Below, one piece after another: positions 54,050 through 64,000 of a DNA stretch of 64,000 nucleotides. Within the stretch, counting starts at the first letter, position 1; each line of letters starts with the position of its first letter. The DNA is from JAHEFT01 sp963766195 (GTDB lineage Bacteria; Pseudomonadota; Gammaproteobacteria; Xanthomonadales; SZUA-36). The notes beneath the pieces are model-generated. The model searched no databases and had not been told where the DNA came from. It saw only the letters and a program-made list of their open reading frames with translations. The position numbers were made by a program, and so were the translations under genes. The stretch covers positions 372,001 to 436,000 of the forward strand of contig CAVXYY010000001.1 of the NCBI GenBank assembly GCA_963766195.1, read 5' to 3'.

Positions 54050-57000
54050 AACCTGATTGGAGCAGCTCCAGTGACCCACTTATTTCGCTTGTGCCTTGTG
54101 CAGCTGGGCATATGAGAAACGAATAAGGATCCGTACTGCATCCATGATCGCTGCAAATTAGCCAGTCTCCTTTCTGGTTGTGGCAGTAAACTGTCTCGTA
54201 CAACTGAGCGGTTCCGTAAAAGACCACATCCTTTACGGATTGGTCAGGGCAAACGTACTTCGTAAATGTATACAGGGAATTTCTGAACCACGGCGCCCAC
54301 CAACCGGAGGTCAAATTATCTCTTCCCCACGGGGTCGTTGCGGTCCAATTGCCATAGTAACCTGCAAGGATAGGTGCGCGTTCCGCCTGATGGAAGGTCA
54401 GAGTGTCTCCCGTTGGAACGCCCTGGGAGTCTGTAATACTGAATGTCTGTTCATTTACAGCCTGGTACTGAGCAGTTACCACCCAGACATTTAGAGTGAA
54501 GGTGACGTCCCGATTGTTGTTTGCGTCGTGAATCGTGATGGTTACGCCGGGAGCCTGGTAATTGGTACCGCCGTACACCAGCAAACTGCCATATTGATTG
54601 CGCACAAACCTCACGGTAAAGCCATCGGTGGACGCTGTCTCCCTGCATGGCACTGTTCCGCCCAGATCGTGGCACGCGCCTTCGTTCTCGAAAGATGGGC
54701 TGGTGAAGCAGGTCGTTGGAATTTCAACGCCGTCAAGTTTTAGCTGGAATGTATAGAGTCCACCCGGGAACAGATTTAGAGTCTGGCCATCCTGTAATAC
54801 CGTGTGCTCATAAAATCCATTCGAACCACCACCATAGTCCAGTTTTCTGCCCAATACGGCCAATTCGTAGTTCAAACGTTCGAATTCTGCTTTTACCGTC
54901 TTGTCGGAATCGATCGGAACGATACACTCCTCATTGGTGCTGCTCGCGCAGGCAGCGCTGTCATCCGCCCATTTCTTGAAAACCCAGACCCCCTGGTCTG
55001 CGGCGGTCAAAGTGATATTTGAACCCAGTTGGAAATCTTCCTCGCAGTCGATGCCACACATGATGCCAGCAGGATTCGAGGTCACCTTGCCTTGGTTGAC
55101 TGGATTGCGACCAGAATCGACTTTCTGCACAGTCAGCTTTCGCTCGCCGGGGGAGAATACCGCCTTCACACGGTTCACATCCTTGTTCAACGGTACAACA
55201 CAGAAGGGGTTTGTACTGCCGGCACAAGCTTCGCTGTCCGTGGCCCAACGCCGAAATTCCCAATCGCCATATGCGGTCGCAGTCAGCTGAATCGTGGCAA
55301 AGTTGACGAATTTGCCTTCGCAGTCGGGGCCGCAGTCAATGCCTGCCGGCGATGAGGTTATCCAGCCTTTAAGTGTCAGCGCGCCGTTGAGGTCCACTTT
55401 GTCGACGATCACGACCTGGGGTTTTGGCCTGAACACTGCTGTGACTGAAGCATCAGCCGTCATGGTCAGGGTGCATTCATGATCAACGGCAGCCGGGCAG
55501 GCTTCCCAGTGGTCGAACAACCAGCCTTCGTTTTCAGTAGCCTTCAGAGTTACCGCACCGTCCTTAACTACTGGACTGCTGCAAATAGGGCCGCAGTTGA
55601 TTCCACCTGATGTTGAAGAAACGGTTCCGACACTCGAGTTGGGACCATCCTGATCATGTACCACAACAGAAATAACCGGGTTGGGTGCGAACACAGCGAT
55701 TGCCGTCTTGACGGCGTTCATCGTGACCTGGCAGCCCCTGTTGGTTGATCCGCCACACTCGCCATCGGTATGCCATTCCTTGAACCACCAGCCGGGGTCC
55801 TCGCCTGCGGTTAGGATTATGGAAACATCCCCAGGCATTGTTGTCTGGCAGAAGTCACGGCAGAAAATACCTTTCGGACTACTGAGAACAAAGTCGCTGG
55901 TGATCGTTCCCATGCCATTCACTGAAGCTGTCAAGACGAAGGCATCTCCGACATCGACAAATTCCACCTTGTTCGTTGCGTAAGGCAGAATTGCGCTGAT
56001 ATCGTCGATATCGTGGACCCTGCCAGCAAGTGCCCAACGCCCCTCATCCGAAGCATCAAGCGCCCAAGCACCCTCTGAACCCGTCGTAGGGCCAAATGGC
56101 AAACCGCTAACCAGCGTGTCAGAGACTTGATTTTCATCCAGCCATCCGACGAGCTCTGATTGGCCTGCAGAAAAAGGTTGAATAGGTGGCCGAAAAGAAC
56201 CCCCTTGGTCTCCAGTAACAGCCCCAAGTTGCATCTTGAAATCAACAGAGCCACCGAGATCCCGGTCAAAAAAGCAAAGCCCACCAGTGCTGCAGCGTAC
56301 TCTCAGCTCAGGACTCGGGTTTTCCTGCAAGACCAGGTCAACCTGGAACAGGGGGACGTTAATATCCCAGCCGATGATCTCCTTTGGCAGCCCCAGGTAG
56401 TGTGAAAGTATTTCAGAAATGAAATCGGCCACGCGTGGATCGTACTTGAACTCGTAGGATTGACGAACGTTCCAGGAAGGCCCCTTGTAACCGCGTTGCC
56501 TTGGAAAAATCGGTTCTTCGAGCTTTATCGTATTGGGTACACCGGCCTCGAAGCGCAGCATGGGAATACCGTAGCCAAAAAGTAACGCGTTTGCCCCGAT
56601 CTCGAGGTCTGCTGCCGCGTAGGGCTTGAGTGTGATTTCAAAAGCACCGGGTGTATCCGGGGGAAGCCCTCCCGGTTCTGTTTTGTATTCGGTGCCAATT
56701 TTGCCGATTGGATAGAAGCCATCTGCAGCGCTCCACCCGAATCCGGCATCGAACTTCAAGCTTGCCGTAAATGAAGGTGTCTTTGGATTGAAGCTCGGTG
56801 TGGTCGGGCTGGTGGCTGCGGCTTCGATGCCAATTTTCGGCGCAATTTCCAAGCTGAGGTTCAGGATTTTGTAGATGCCAACCTGGACAGGCGTCGGGAT
56901 TTTTGGCAGGTTCAGTTCGCACTTGACCTTGGGCGCCACATTGATGGTCAGTTGAATGGGCTTACTTTCAACGCCAACTTGACCGTTAGCCCAAATGTCC

Positions 57001-57431
57001 ATTTGGTCCAGGCTCCCGTCGTTAGCATCTTGACGCAAAATATGCCTGAGGCGAAAAGTACCATTGAATTTCAATGGCAAAAACTCAACTTTGAACTCAG
57101 CCAGACTGCCGGTACAAGTGCTGCTTGCGGCCGCATCGACCGTGTACTGCGTTCCATCCGGGTTGTAAACCGTTACCTGGGCTGGCTGGTCTCCTTCAGC
57201 TGGGGTCACCGTGAAGGACACGGGCGCACTCTCGGTCTCCAGGTCAATACGGGCAAAGAAGTCAGCAACACTTGCTGACTCGATTGTGAACTCGATGTAG
57301 TCGGGAAACAGCGAAATTGCTGCAATCCGGCCGAAGATGGTGTTTGTGCCATCGGTTGCGATGACATCGCCGATCTGAAGGGATTCGGTGAGCGCGGTGC
57401 GGTCCAGGCGCAGGAGGCGTGTTTCCCGATT
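54050..57431 (-). CDS. Giant subtilase, part 3 (beta domains and InlB-like repeats)
   Basis: In frame from the 7-G run at 57432 to 54050; taken alone, the frame starts at 57221 and stops at 54033. The first 300 residues (RLLRLDRTALTESLQIGDVI) are beta-rich. Then come four repeats of the divergent InlB B-type, each with the Cys pattern GI-x-C-x-x-x-C (SPKGIFCRDFC, SGGINCGPIC, SPAGIDCGPDC, NPAGIMCGIDC), a W-x-F-x-x-W core and a closing VKAVF or VTAVF strand. A further beta region ends the part (NQYGSLLVYGGTNYQAPG). Such repeats form extended stalks on secreted proteins. Confidence 0.75.
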
Positions 57432-57432
57432 G

Positions 57433-60017
57433 GGGGGGATTCGCCACTGATAACCAGCGTACCGTCGACCTCATGTGCGTTGCTTTGCAGCTCAGCAAAG
57501 ATTAGAGGAACGCGTGCTTCTGCGAGGCTGTCCGGGTCGCGCACTACAAGGTCAACGCTGCCCAGTTCGAATCCGGTTGCGGTGACCGTTGCGCTTCCAC
57601 CCTCCACAACGAGGTCCAGTAGCGTATCGTCGGTCAAACACCAGATCAACCCCGAATCATCGATTGACACATTAAATTCGTCTCGTAGTTCGACCTCGAA
57701 ATTTGCTTCATCCGCCTCGCCTGTGAACAGTCCACTGGCTGCTCTGGTAAACACAATTTTTCGCTCAGGCAAATGCTCAAAATCCGATCTGAGGATAATG
57801 TCGGCATCACCGCTGGAACTACACGCTTTCAATGCCTCCTTGGGCTTTTTCAATTCGAAGTCGATGCCGCCTATGTCTGTGTTGTTGACAACTATCGGTG
57901 TACCTGTAGAAATTGGATCGCAGTCAATGCATTTTCTGTCGTTCCAGACTTCGGGTAAGTAACCATTCAGGTCAATGTTGGCCACGCGGGCAAAGTAATC
58001 CTGGTCTCGAGGCACGGACAGCCACCAGTCGCCCTGCTCGTCTGTAGTCGCATTACAGCAAACGGGGTTGCCTGCAGCGTCGAAAACCTCGATGGTCAGT
58101 CCTGGCATCGGGGAATCCAGCTCGTCTGTCACGCGACCCGAAAGCGTGATGCCATAGCGCAATCGGGCGTCCAACAGGTTCTGCCCCGGAGATACTTTGA
58201 AGACCTTTCCTTCCCCAACCCGGTCGCAAGCTCCGTTGTCACAGGGCACTTCGTCGTACAATTCGTCTTTATAGTCGTTGGATTCGTTGAGCGCGTTAAA
58301 AATAACCAGGTATTCCCCGGGTGGTACGTTGCTGATCGTATAAGTTCCGTCGGGGCCTGTGATTCCCCAAAGGTCCGGGATATCGTCCCCGGTTACTGTG
58401 TCATGCAGGGACACCACCACTGATGTGATGGGCGTTTCACCATCGATTTCGTCGAGTATGGTTCCATTGACGGAGGTGGGGGTATACAGATCAACATGCA
58501 CTTCGCTGTATCCCGGCAGGATATGGACGACACCGCCTTGGGCGCTGGCATCACAGCCGAAATCAATGCATTCAATATTGTTGTATAGTTCATCGTGGTA
58601 TGAATCTGCGGCATCGTGGGCGTTGAAAAAAATCTTGTACGGACCGACCGGGATATCAGTAAACGTAAAGCGGCCTGTCTCGTCCGTTTCGGCTACCAGC
58701 CCCAGCGTTGCGCCGGTGACGGGGTCCAATAGATCGACTGCTACCGGGTGAACAGGCGTAATGCCGTCCTGAGCATCCACCACCGTACCGCTGAACTGCA
58801 CCTGCGGCCGCGGATCGAGCTGAAAATCTATGCCGCTAATGTCATCAGTGCCCACCTCGATGGGCGTACCCCAGATCAGCGGATTGCATGCATCACAGGG
58901 GGTGTTCAGCCAAATTTCCGGCTGGTGGCTCGGGGTCCATTGCCCAACTGTTCGAACGTAATAAATACCGGGCCCAGGCAAGTACTTCAGCCAATCACCG
59001 TTCCCATCCGTGAATGCTGCGCCGGGTGCGACCAGGAAACCATTTTCGTCCAGTACGTCGACGGCAACATTTTGTAAAGGCTGACTGTTCTCATCGAGAA
59101 CCGTACCGGAAATCGACAAGCGGGAAAGACTGGCGTCAAGCACGTTTTCGCCCGCCATAATGTTGATGCTGGTACCAAGCAGGGCTCGGTCGCACAAGGC
59201 ATCCGGACAGGGCACATCATCGTGCAACTCGTCAACCCAGGTCTCGGCTTCAAATCCCGCGTTAAAAAATACCTTGTAATCCCCGGGTGGAATGCCCTGA
59301 AGCGAGTAGGATCCGTCCGCACTGTTTTCTGCTGCAAAGCCTTCCCACTCGCCAGTCAGAGAATTAACAAGGTCGATACGGACCGGAAACACCGGTGTGA
59401 CGCCATCGTCGGCATCAACGATGACCCCGTTCAGGGTGCCGCCACCGTAATCCAGTTGGAAGTCAATATTGGGAACGTCGCCGGCTGAAACGACGATTGC
59501 ATCGCCGGTGGCGACCGGGTCACAACCATCGCAGGGTTTGTCGTTCCAGACTTCGTGGACATATTCCGTCCGGCCGCTTTCAATGACGTGCGCATAATAA
59601 TTACCGGGATCCACGACCGGTTGCGACCAAATGCCGTTCTGATCAGTAGAACTGACTCCACCAACCGCGGGTCCTCCAAAGGCATCAAATACCTGGATGA
59701 CTGCGTCCTTTATCGGATCTGATGAGGCGTCAGTTACTGTTCCGGATATCAGGAATACACGTTCCAAATCAACATCCAGGGTGTTGGAACCTGCGGCAAC
59801 ATCGACCGCTGCTCCCAGGCTCGCTATATCGCAGGCGCCATTGTCGCACGCCACGCCGTCGTGCAGTTCGTCCGCATAGCCGTTGGCCGGGCCGAAGGCA
59901 TTAAATAAAACTTTGTACCAGCCCGGCGCCAGACCGGAGAGTTCCCAGCTTCCATCCGGTTCGTTGGTTACGCTTATGGCCAGCCATTCACCGGTTAGCG
60001 GATCAGCCAGGTCAATA
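57433..60017 (-). CDS. Giant subtilase, part 2 (carboxypeptidase-regulatory-like repeats)
   Basis: In frame from 60017 down to the 7-G run; taken alone the frame starts at 59854 and ends at 57206. It consists of seven modules of about 115 residues in two alternating types (A B A B A A B). Type A has TPV-x-PV-x-DL, PPGDYKVFFNA and DELHDDVPC-x4-CD. Type B has ISGTV-x-D, PG-x-YY and EVWND-x-PC-x-x-CDP. The modules look like CarboxypepD_reg/Cna-B-like beta sandwiches tied by a conserved cysteine pair. The last 130 residues carry Big-like beta domains (GSVDLVVRDPDSLAEARVPL). Confidence 0.78.
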
Positions 60018-61517
60018 GACTACCGGATACACCGGTGTGACGCCGTCAGCTGCATCCACCACGGTGCCTCCCAACGTCCCCTGGCTCAATTGGATCGCCG
60101 AATCGACCGAAAGGTCGAGGTTGATACGACCCATGCCCGTTACCGTGCCACCACCGCGAGAGTCGTCCACCAGCGTCGCTTCCGACTTCAACACGCCTTC
60201 AAGATCATCCACGCCCGCCAGCGGCCACACTTGTTTGAGTACGGCCCAGGCTCCGGCTACATGAGGGGCTGCCATCGAGGTGCCCTGTTTAAAGGCGGTG
60301 CCACCCCCCGGCACGGAAGAGTTGATGGACGTTCCCGGCGCAAGAAGGTCGATAAAATCGGCAATGTTGCTGAAATATGCCACCTGGTCTGCGTCTGTCG
60401 TTGCACCCACACTGATTGCCGATGAAATACAGGCGGGCCGGTTCAGTGCATTGATATAACCGTTGTTACCGGATGCAACCACGGTAGCAATTCCGAATGA
60501 GCGAAGGTTGTCGATAGCTGCCTTGATAGCCGAGTTATTGGCGTCGCAACTGGCTTGCGAAGTGTAGCCGCCACCGCCGATGCTCATGTTGACGGAAGCT
60601 ATGTTATAAGCGCCATTCAGCGCCAGAACACGCTCGAGACCCCTGATCTGGTCGGAGGTGAATGACAGAACACAGGGGGTAGGCGAGGACCCGCAAAGGC
60701 CGGGATCCAGAATCCTGGTGAATACCTGTATTGCGATGATATCCGAGCCCCTGGCCACACCATGATCAGGACCACTGCCATCGTTGCCGGCTACAATTCC
60801 GGCTACATGGGTGCCATGGTCGCAGCCGGCTATACCGGTGCAATGTACCCCTGAGCCTGCAGAAGTTGATTCAGTCAGCCCTCCGGGGCAAAGGGGTTCC
60901 AGTTGCCCCAATTGGCTGCTCGAATAGCAGGCCTCGGAAATGACCTTGGCGCCGCCAGTTGTAAACCAGGGGTGTGCTTTGTCCACACCGGTATCCAACA
61001 CAGCGACAGAATAGCCAGCGCCGTCATACCCGGCATTCCAGGCGTTCGGAGACCCGATTATCGGGTTGCTGGTGGATAGGGTTGTCTGTGCCGGCTCGTC
61101 GAGTTCAATGACGCTTACACGCGGAGAGCGTTTCAGTGCGTCATAGGCATTGCTGTCCACGGTCAAGGCCAGGTATGCAATAGATTCGAAGCGGGCATTA
61201 ACGTGCGCATTGCCGCCCTTCAGTTCTTTGATCAGGGCATTTTGCTGCGCGCGGATGTTTGCCCGCTGCAGGATCTTTTCGGAACGCGTCAGTTTTCCTT
61301 CAGGCCTGTGTGGGAGTTTGAGACCAACGATAATGCGGGCCTTGCCTTTGCCTTCAAGTTCGTCAGTGATGGCCGAAGACGAGTCGGCCGGGAGGGGGTC
61401 AAATGCCGAAGGAAATGTTAGCTGGCTGAATAATAATAAGAAGATAACGAACGAGGTGATAAGGAGTCGCCCGCAAATCGTAACGTATATACGATGCCGT
61501 TTGGTTACTGTTTTCAA
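60012..61517 (-). CDS. Giant subtilase, part 1 (S8 protease domain)
   Basis: 501 residues. Signal peptide (LLITSFVIFLLLFSQLTFPS), an I9-type prodomain (GKARIIVGLKLP; AYDALKRSPRVSVIELDEPA) and a complete S8 domain with D175 (VAVLDTGVDK), H234 (CDHGTHVAGIVAG) and S414 (KQGTSMAAPHVAG). Seven or more cysteines lie within the catalytic domain, unusual for cytoplasmic subtilases and fitting secretion. The frame ends at 60012 by one extra T near 60017; without it PVV-IDLADPLTGEW joins part 2 and matches the later repeats. The healed protein would have about 2,580 residues. Confidence 0.88.
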   Translation of the reverse strand: MKTVTKRHRIYVTICGRLLITSFVIFLLLFSQLTFPSAFDPLPADSSSAITDELEGKGKARIIVGLKLPHRPEGKLTRSEKILQRANIRAQQNALIKELKGGNAHVNARFESIAYLALTVDSNAYDALKRSPRVSVIELDEPAQTTLSTSNPIIGSPNAWNAGYDGAGYSVAVLDTGVDKAHPWFTTGGAKVISEACYSSSQLGQLEPLCPGGLTESTSAGSGVHCTGIAGCDHGTHVAGIVAGNDGSGPDHGVARGSDIIAIQVFTRILDPGLCGSSPTPCVLSFTSDQIRGLERVLALNGAYNIASVNMSIGGGGYTSQASCDANNSAIKAAIDNLRSFGIATVVASGNNGYINALNRPACISSAISVGATTDADQVAYFSNIADFIDLLAPGTSINSSVPGGGTAFKQGTSMAAPHVAGAWAVLKQVWPLAGVDDLEGVLKSEATLVDDSRGGGTVTGMGRINLDLSVDSAIQLSQGTLGGTVVDAADGVTPVYPVVY

Positions 61518-61927
61518 GACCGCGTCAACCCAACTTCAGTTGACCGATCTTCACACTCCGTGGACCCGACCGGTCTGCTCTCCAAAACCCCTTCTTTCCT
61601 GAAGCAGCTTCTTATTTTGTTATAAGGCTATTTTGCTTTACAGACTTTAAGCTTAGCACGGTGTCAGGAAGAGTCCAAAGAGGACTCTTAATTTACTCCG
61701 ATTACATCTGCTTTTCTCGAGACCGTTGTGCAGTATTCTGGCAGATGGCCGATCCGGAGTTACAGTCCCGGCCATGGGCTCGCCCTCGAAATGGGCCATG
61801 ATTCGCTTCGCGGCCTCGATGCAATGTGTGCGTATGGCGAGGTACCTGTCCATCTCCAGGATATTGATGTTGAAAATGGCCCCTCAGGCTTCTGAAGAAT
61901 CTGATCATGGGCTTTTCTGCAATAGGC
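61518..61927. other. Intergenic, one hairpin, no clear gene
   Basis: Upstream region of the giant subtilase. An 8-base perfect hairpin (AAGAGTCC / GGACTCTT, 61669–61689) could end the plus-strand side. A minus-strand frame at 61653–61853 (EMDRYLAIRTHCIEAAKRIM) looks partly protein-like but has no ribosome site and no family I recognise, so I do not call it a gene. Confidence 0.45.
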
Positions 61928-62560
61928 TCAGGTCCATTCGGTCAGCCCTTCGGCGGCATACAGTGCCCTGAAGCTCGGGCGCGCTCTGAGCAGGTCCGCG
62001 AGTTTTGCCAGGTTTGGAAAATCCAGGGCGGTTTTGGGCATGCCACGCGACCAGCGCATCAGCATCACCAGCATGAAGTCCGCCACCGACAACTGCTCAC
62101 CCAGCAGATAGGGCCCCCGGCTTCCCAGCTGGGTATCGATGTTGGCAAAAACCGACTCCGCCCTGAGCCATGCATGGTTTTTTGCCGCATCGCTGTTCGC
62201 CTCGCCGGCTGGCTCGTGTGGATACCACCAGGCGCGGAATGGGGGTTGAACCGTGTTGGCCAGGTGAAACATCCACTGGTAAAAATCCTTGCGGTTTTCA
62301 CTTCCGGGTAGCGGGGAGAGCCCGGCATCCGGGTGTTCATCGGCCAGGTAGGTCACGATGGCCGCTGCTTCGCACATCGGCTTGCCGTCGATCAACAGGG
62401 TCGGCACAACGCCGCTGGGGTTCAACGCCAGGTATTCGGGCGCTTTCTGTTCCTTCTTGTCGAAATCCACCCTGATCAGTTCATGTGGAAGTCCGAGCTC
62501 GATCAGTACCCAGTGAACGACCAGGCTGGCGGCTCCGGGGGAGTAATACAGTGTGTACAT
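61928..62560 (-). CDS. Glutathione S-transferase family protein
   Basis: 210 residues. N-terminal thioredoxin-like domain (LYYSPGAASLVVHWVLIELG, NPSGVVPTLLIDG with cis-Pro, CEAAAIVTYLADEHP) and the all-helical C-terminal domain (LLGEQLSVADFMLVMLMRW with the N-capping box and conserved Asp). The SPGAAS start of helix 1 places the active Ser as in beta- and theta-class bacterial GSTs. Cytoplasmic; conjugation or thiol-dependent detoxification is inferred from the family. Confidence 0.93.
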   Translation of the reverse strand: MYTLYYSPGAASLVVHWVLIELGLPHELIRVDFDKKEQKAPEYLALNPSGVVPTLLIDGKPMCEAAAIVTYLADEHPDAGLSPLPGSENRKDFYQWMFHLANTVQPPFRAWWYPHEPAGEANSDAAKNHAWLRAESVFANIDTQLGSRGPYLLGEQLSVADFMLVMLMRWSRGMPKTALDFPNLAKLADLLRARPSFRALYAAEGLTEWT

Positions 62561-62578
62561 CTTTGTCTCTGATTGGTG

Positions 62579-63171
62579 TTATCCAGAATTTCCTGAAATG
62601 GCGAAGTCTACAGTGCCGCAGCTGGCCGCTTCGAGTTGTCGTGCTTCCGCTTCGCCCGGCAACCGGTAGTTGATATCGTTTTTCAACTGCAGCTGGTATT
62701 CGCCCGCGCCAGTAAGGTCCCAGGCGTTCGAAAGATCCACCGTGGCGGATAACTCCTGGCCTGCTAACAGAACCAATCCTCATCGCCCGGAGCAGCGCGC
62801 TTAACCATCGGGCCTTCGTATGGCACCGGCTGGTCCTGCCGGCGGATCTCGAATATCTCACCCAGGATGCCCTCAAACGGTGTGAAGTAGCGCAACACCT
62901 GCACGGATGTGGCGAGGTGGTTGTGCAACGTCAGCTCGGTAATGACCGGCTGGCCCTGCTGCAGCGGACCGGCCACCGACAGCTGGCAGGATAGGGTGCC
63001 GCTTGGGTCGTGAGATTCAGTCACCGGTTCAGACTCTGCGCAAGCCGCTGCCATGGCCAGGCCGGCCAGGCAAAAAACCGCGAGCAAGGCCTGCGGAAAT
63101 GATGGAGGAAAGATTTGGAAAGTGACTGTCGCATGGTTCCACCTCAAGGCGTATCCGGACTGAAAAAACAA
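62579..63171 (-). CDS. Stand-alone paralogue of the M35 N-terminal domain, frameshifted
   Basis: A secreted beta-sandwich protein: SGTLSCQLSVAGPLQQGQPV, EILRY-type strands (SVQVLRYFTPFEGILGEIFE) and VPYEGPMVKRAAPGDEDW in one frame, then LLAGQELSATVDLSNAWDLT and GEYQLQLKND in the next. A single base lost near 62775 (VLLAG expected) explains the stop at 62764. This is the N-terminal domain of M35-type metallopeptidases, but no protease domain follows. The N-terminus is uncertain: hydrophobic segment ALLAVFCLAGLAMAAAC is clear, while an ATG with GAGG upstream lies in another frame at about 63135. Confidence 0.62.
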
Positions 63172-63191
63172 CGGGAGCCAGCGGCTCCCGT
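63162..63191 (-). terminator. Intrinsic terminator of the M35 gene
   Basis: A 9-base perfect stem (ACGGGAGCC / GGCTCCCGT), three-base loop, followed on the minus strand by TGTTTTTTC. It separates the M35 gene from its tandem paralogue. Confidence 0.88.
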
Positions 63192-63219
63192 CGATATACT
63201 TGTCATTGCACGCTGTACC

Positions 63220-64000
63220 CTAGTGCTGGATGGGCGTGTTTTCCGCAAAATACTCATGGCTGTCGGCGTTGCGAATGGCGTCTTCCGGATTGCTGAAGGC
63301 CAGGTTCTTCGCGCCGGTCTGCCCATACACCACGTCATCGGTACTGGCGACTACATTAAAATGGCTCATTTCGTGTACCAGCGTACCGGCCTTGGAGTCC
63401 GTGCCGGTCATCGGCGCACTCCAGAATGCCCTGCAGACATAGATCTTGTAAGGCTGATTGGCATAGACGTAGGCATAGTAATTCTGCTTGCATTTGCAAT
63501 CGACCGTGATGTCGTGCGTTGCTCATGGCGTCGGCAATAGCGCTGAAATTACCCTTTACGGTGTTGTAACGGCTACTGGAGTAAGTGCCAAACCAGGTGG
63601 TGTAACGCGCACCCTGGTTGTTCGACTTGCAAATAGTTGTCAGCATTATTGGAAATGCCTTCAGCCGAAGACACAGCGGTCAGGATGGTGTCCTGCTGGC
63701 TAGTCGTACAGCCACCGGAAAAACTGACGCGGCCACCCGGAGGCGGTGGCGGAGGTGGGGGCGGCTTGCCCTTGCCACTGCGTTTGCGTTCGGTCGGGTC
63801 ACCGATCGCCCAGTTGGTCTGGCGGCCCTGTACCCAGATGGACAGCTCGTTGGACTGCATACGTTCGACCCTGGCATCACGCATGTTTTGCCGGTGCGCT
63901 GCGGCCGGATCAAACAGGGTCAGGGACTCTACATTGAATTGCACCGAATACTCACCCGTCTGGGCAAAGTCATACACATCAGACAGTTCTGCCAGGTGCG
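63220..64000 (-). CDS. Secreted M35-type (aspzincin) metallopeptidase, partial and frameshifted
   Basis: The 5' part lies beyond the window. From the right edge: end of the N-terminal beta domain (YDFAQTGEYSVQFNVESLTL), linker with a run of nine prolines, then the peptidase domain in three successive frames: SFSGGCTTSQQDTILTAVS; ARYTTWFGTYSSSRYNTVKG; KCKQNYYAYVYANQPYKIYV and TLVHEMSHFNVV. The zinc motif HEMSH and the third-ligand region TDDVVYG are intact, and NADSHEYFAENTP closes the domain as in peptidyl-Lys endopeptidases. Frameshifts are near 63630 and 63520. Those enzymes cut before lysine. Confidence 0.85.

Noticed and set aside
53776..54156. Independent small gene downstream of the giant protease
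   Set aside because: Its sequence flows directly from the preceding frame after one base is restored, and no start with a ribosome site is evident. Treated as the C-terminal part.
61653..61853. Possible short gene upstream of the giant subtilase
   Set aside because: Partly protein-like, but no ribosome site, no family and no support beyond an open frame; noted only in the intergenic entry.
63743..63775. Nine-proline run as a coding error
   Set aside because: The run of proline codons lies in frame between the N-terminal and peptidase domains and is plausible as a linker, so it is not treated as a defect.
1..64000. CRISPR array, prophage, toxin–antitoxin or restriction cluster
   Set aside because: I looked for regularly spaced repeats, phage structural genes and paired small genes of these kinds and found none. 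The only repeats are those listed.

Overview
The window looks like a piece of a gammaproteobacterial chromosome (GC-rich, dense coding). Supporting signs are the argS–SPOR pair, the long mreBCD–mrdA–rodA–mltB–rlpA–dacA–ybeD–lipB–lipA order known from Pseudomonas-like bacteria, a moxR–bat (aerotolerance-type) operon, fadBA, priA and mscL. Secreted proteins with an SGSWYWPEQDGHGF-type domain, two proteins ending in a DGFE tail, and HAF/PKD proteins fit Xanthomonadales/Chromatiales-like environmental lineages. A finer placement is not possible from the sequence alone.

Layout. 1–7 kb: 3' end of argS, a SPOR protein, a lipoprotein hydrolase, an APC permease, a glycine-zipper protein, a secreted CotH-like protein and a CPA1 antiporter. 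7–12.2 kb: a HAF/PKD secreted protein divergent from a GH16 and a GH2 glycosidase; the GH16 promoter carries a LacI-type operator. 12–14 kb: a small exported protein and a frameshifted radical SAM enzyme. 13.7–20.7 kb: moxR–DUF58–DUF4381–batA–batBC–batD on the minus strand. 20.8–27.9 kb: priA (frameshifted), mscL, a REP pair, prc, lipA, lipB (frameshifted), ybeD. 27.8–36.5 kb: cell-wall elongation genes on the minus strand. 36.7–42.7 kb: a PfkB kinase, tRNA-Met with a duplicated 3' end, then fadBA flanked by gene remnants and by two separated pieces of an IS481-type transposase. 42.9–52.4 kb: accessory region with secreted proteins, a degraded and partly duplicated rarA, and other remnants. 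52.4–64 kb: an amidohydrolase, a giant secreted subtilase (about 2,580 residues if its three frameshifts are healed), a GST, and an M35-type metallopeptidase with a tandem paralogue of its N-terminal domain.

How the genes work together. MreB/C/D, PBP2 and RodA build the lateral wall; MltB, RlpA and the DD-carboxypeptidase remodel it; the adjacent lipB–lipA pair makes lipoyl cofactor. MoxR with the Bat VWA proteins forms a chaperone/envelope-stress module. The GH16/GH2/HAF group and the large proteases point to extracellular polymer degradation.

Caution: about a dozen single-base frameshifts occur, including in priA and lipB, which are normally intact, and one lies in a 7-G run. Many are probably sequencing or assembly errors, so broken genes here are not automatically pseudogenes. 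Exceptions that look like real decay are rarA, the fad-flanking remnants and the IS fragments.
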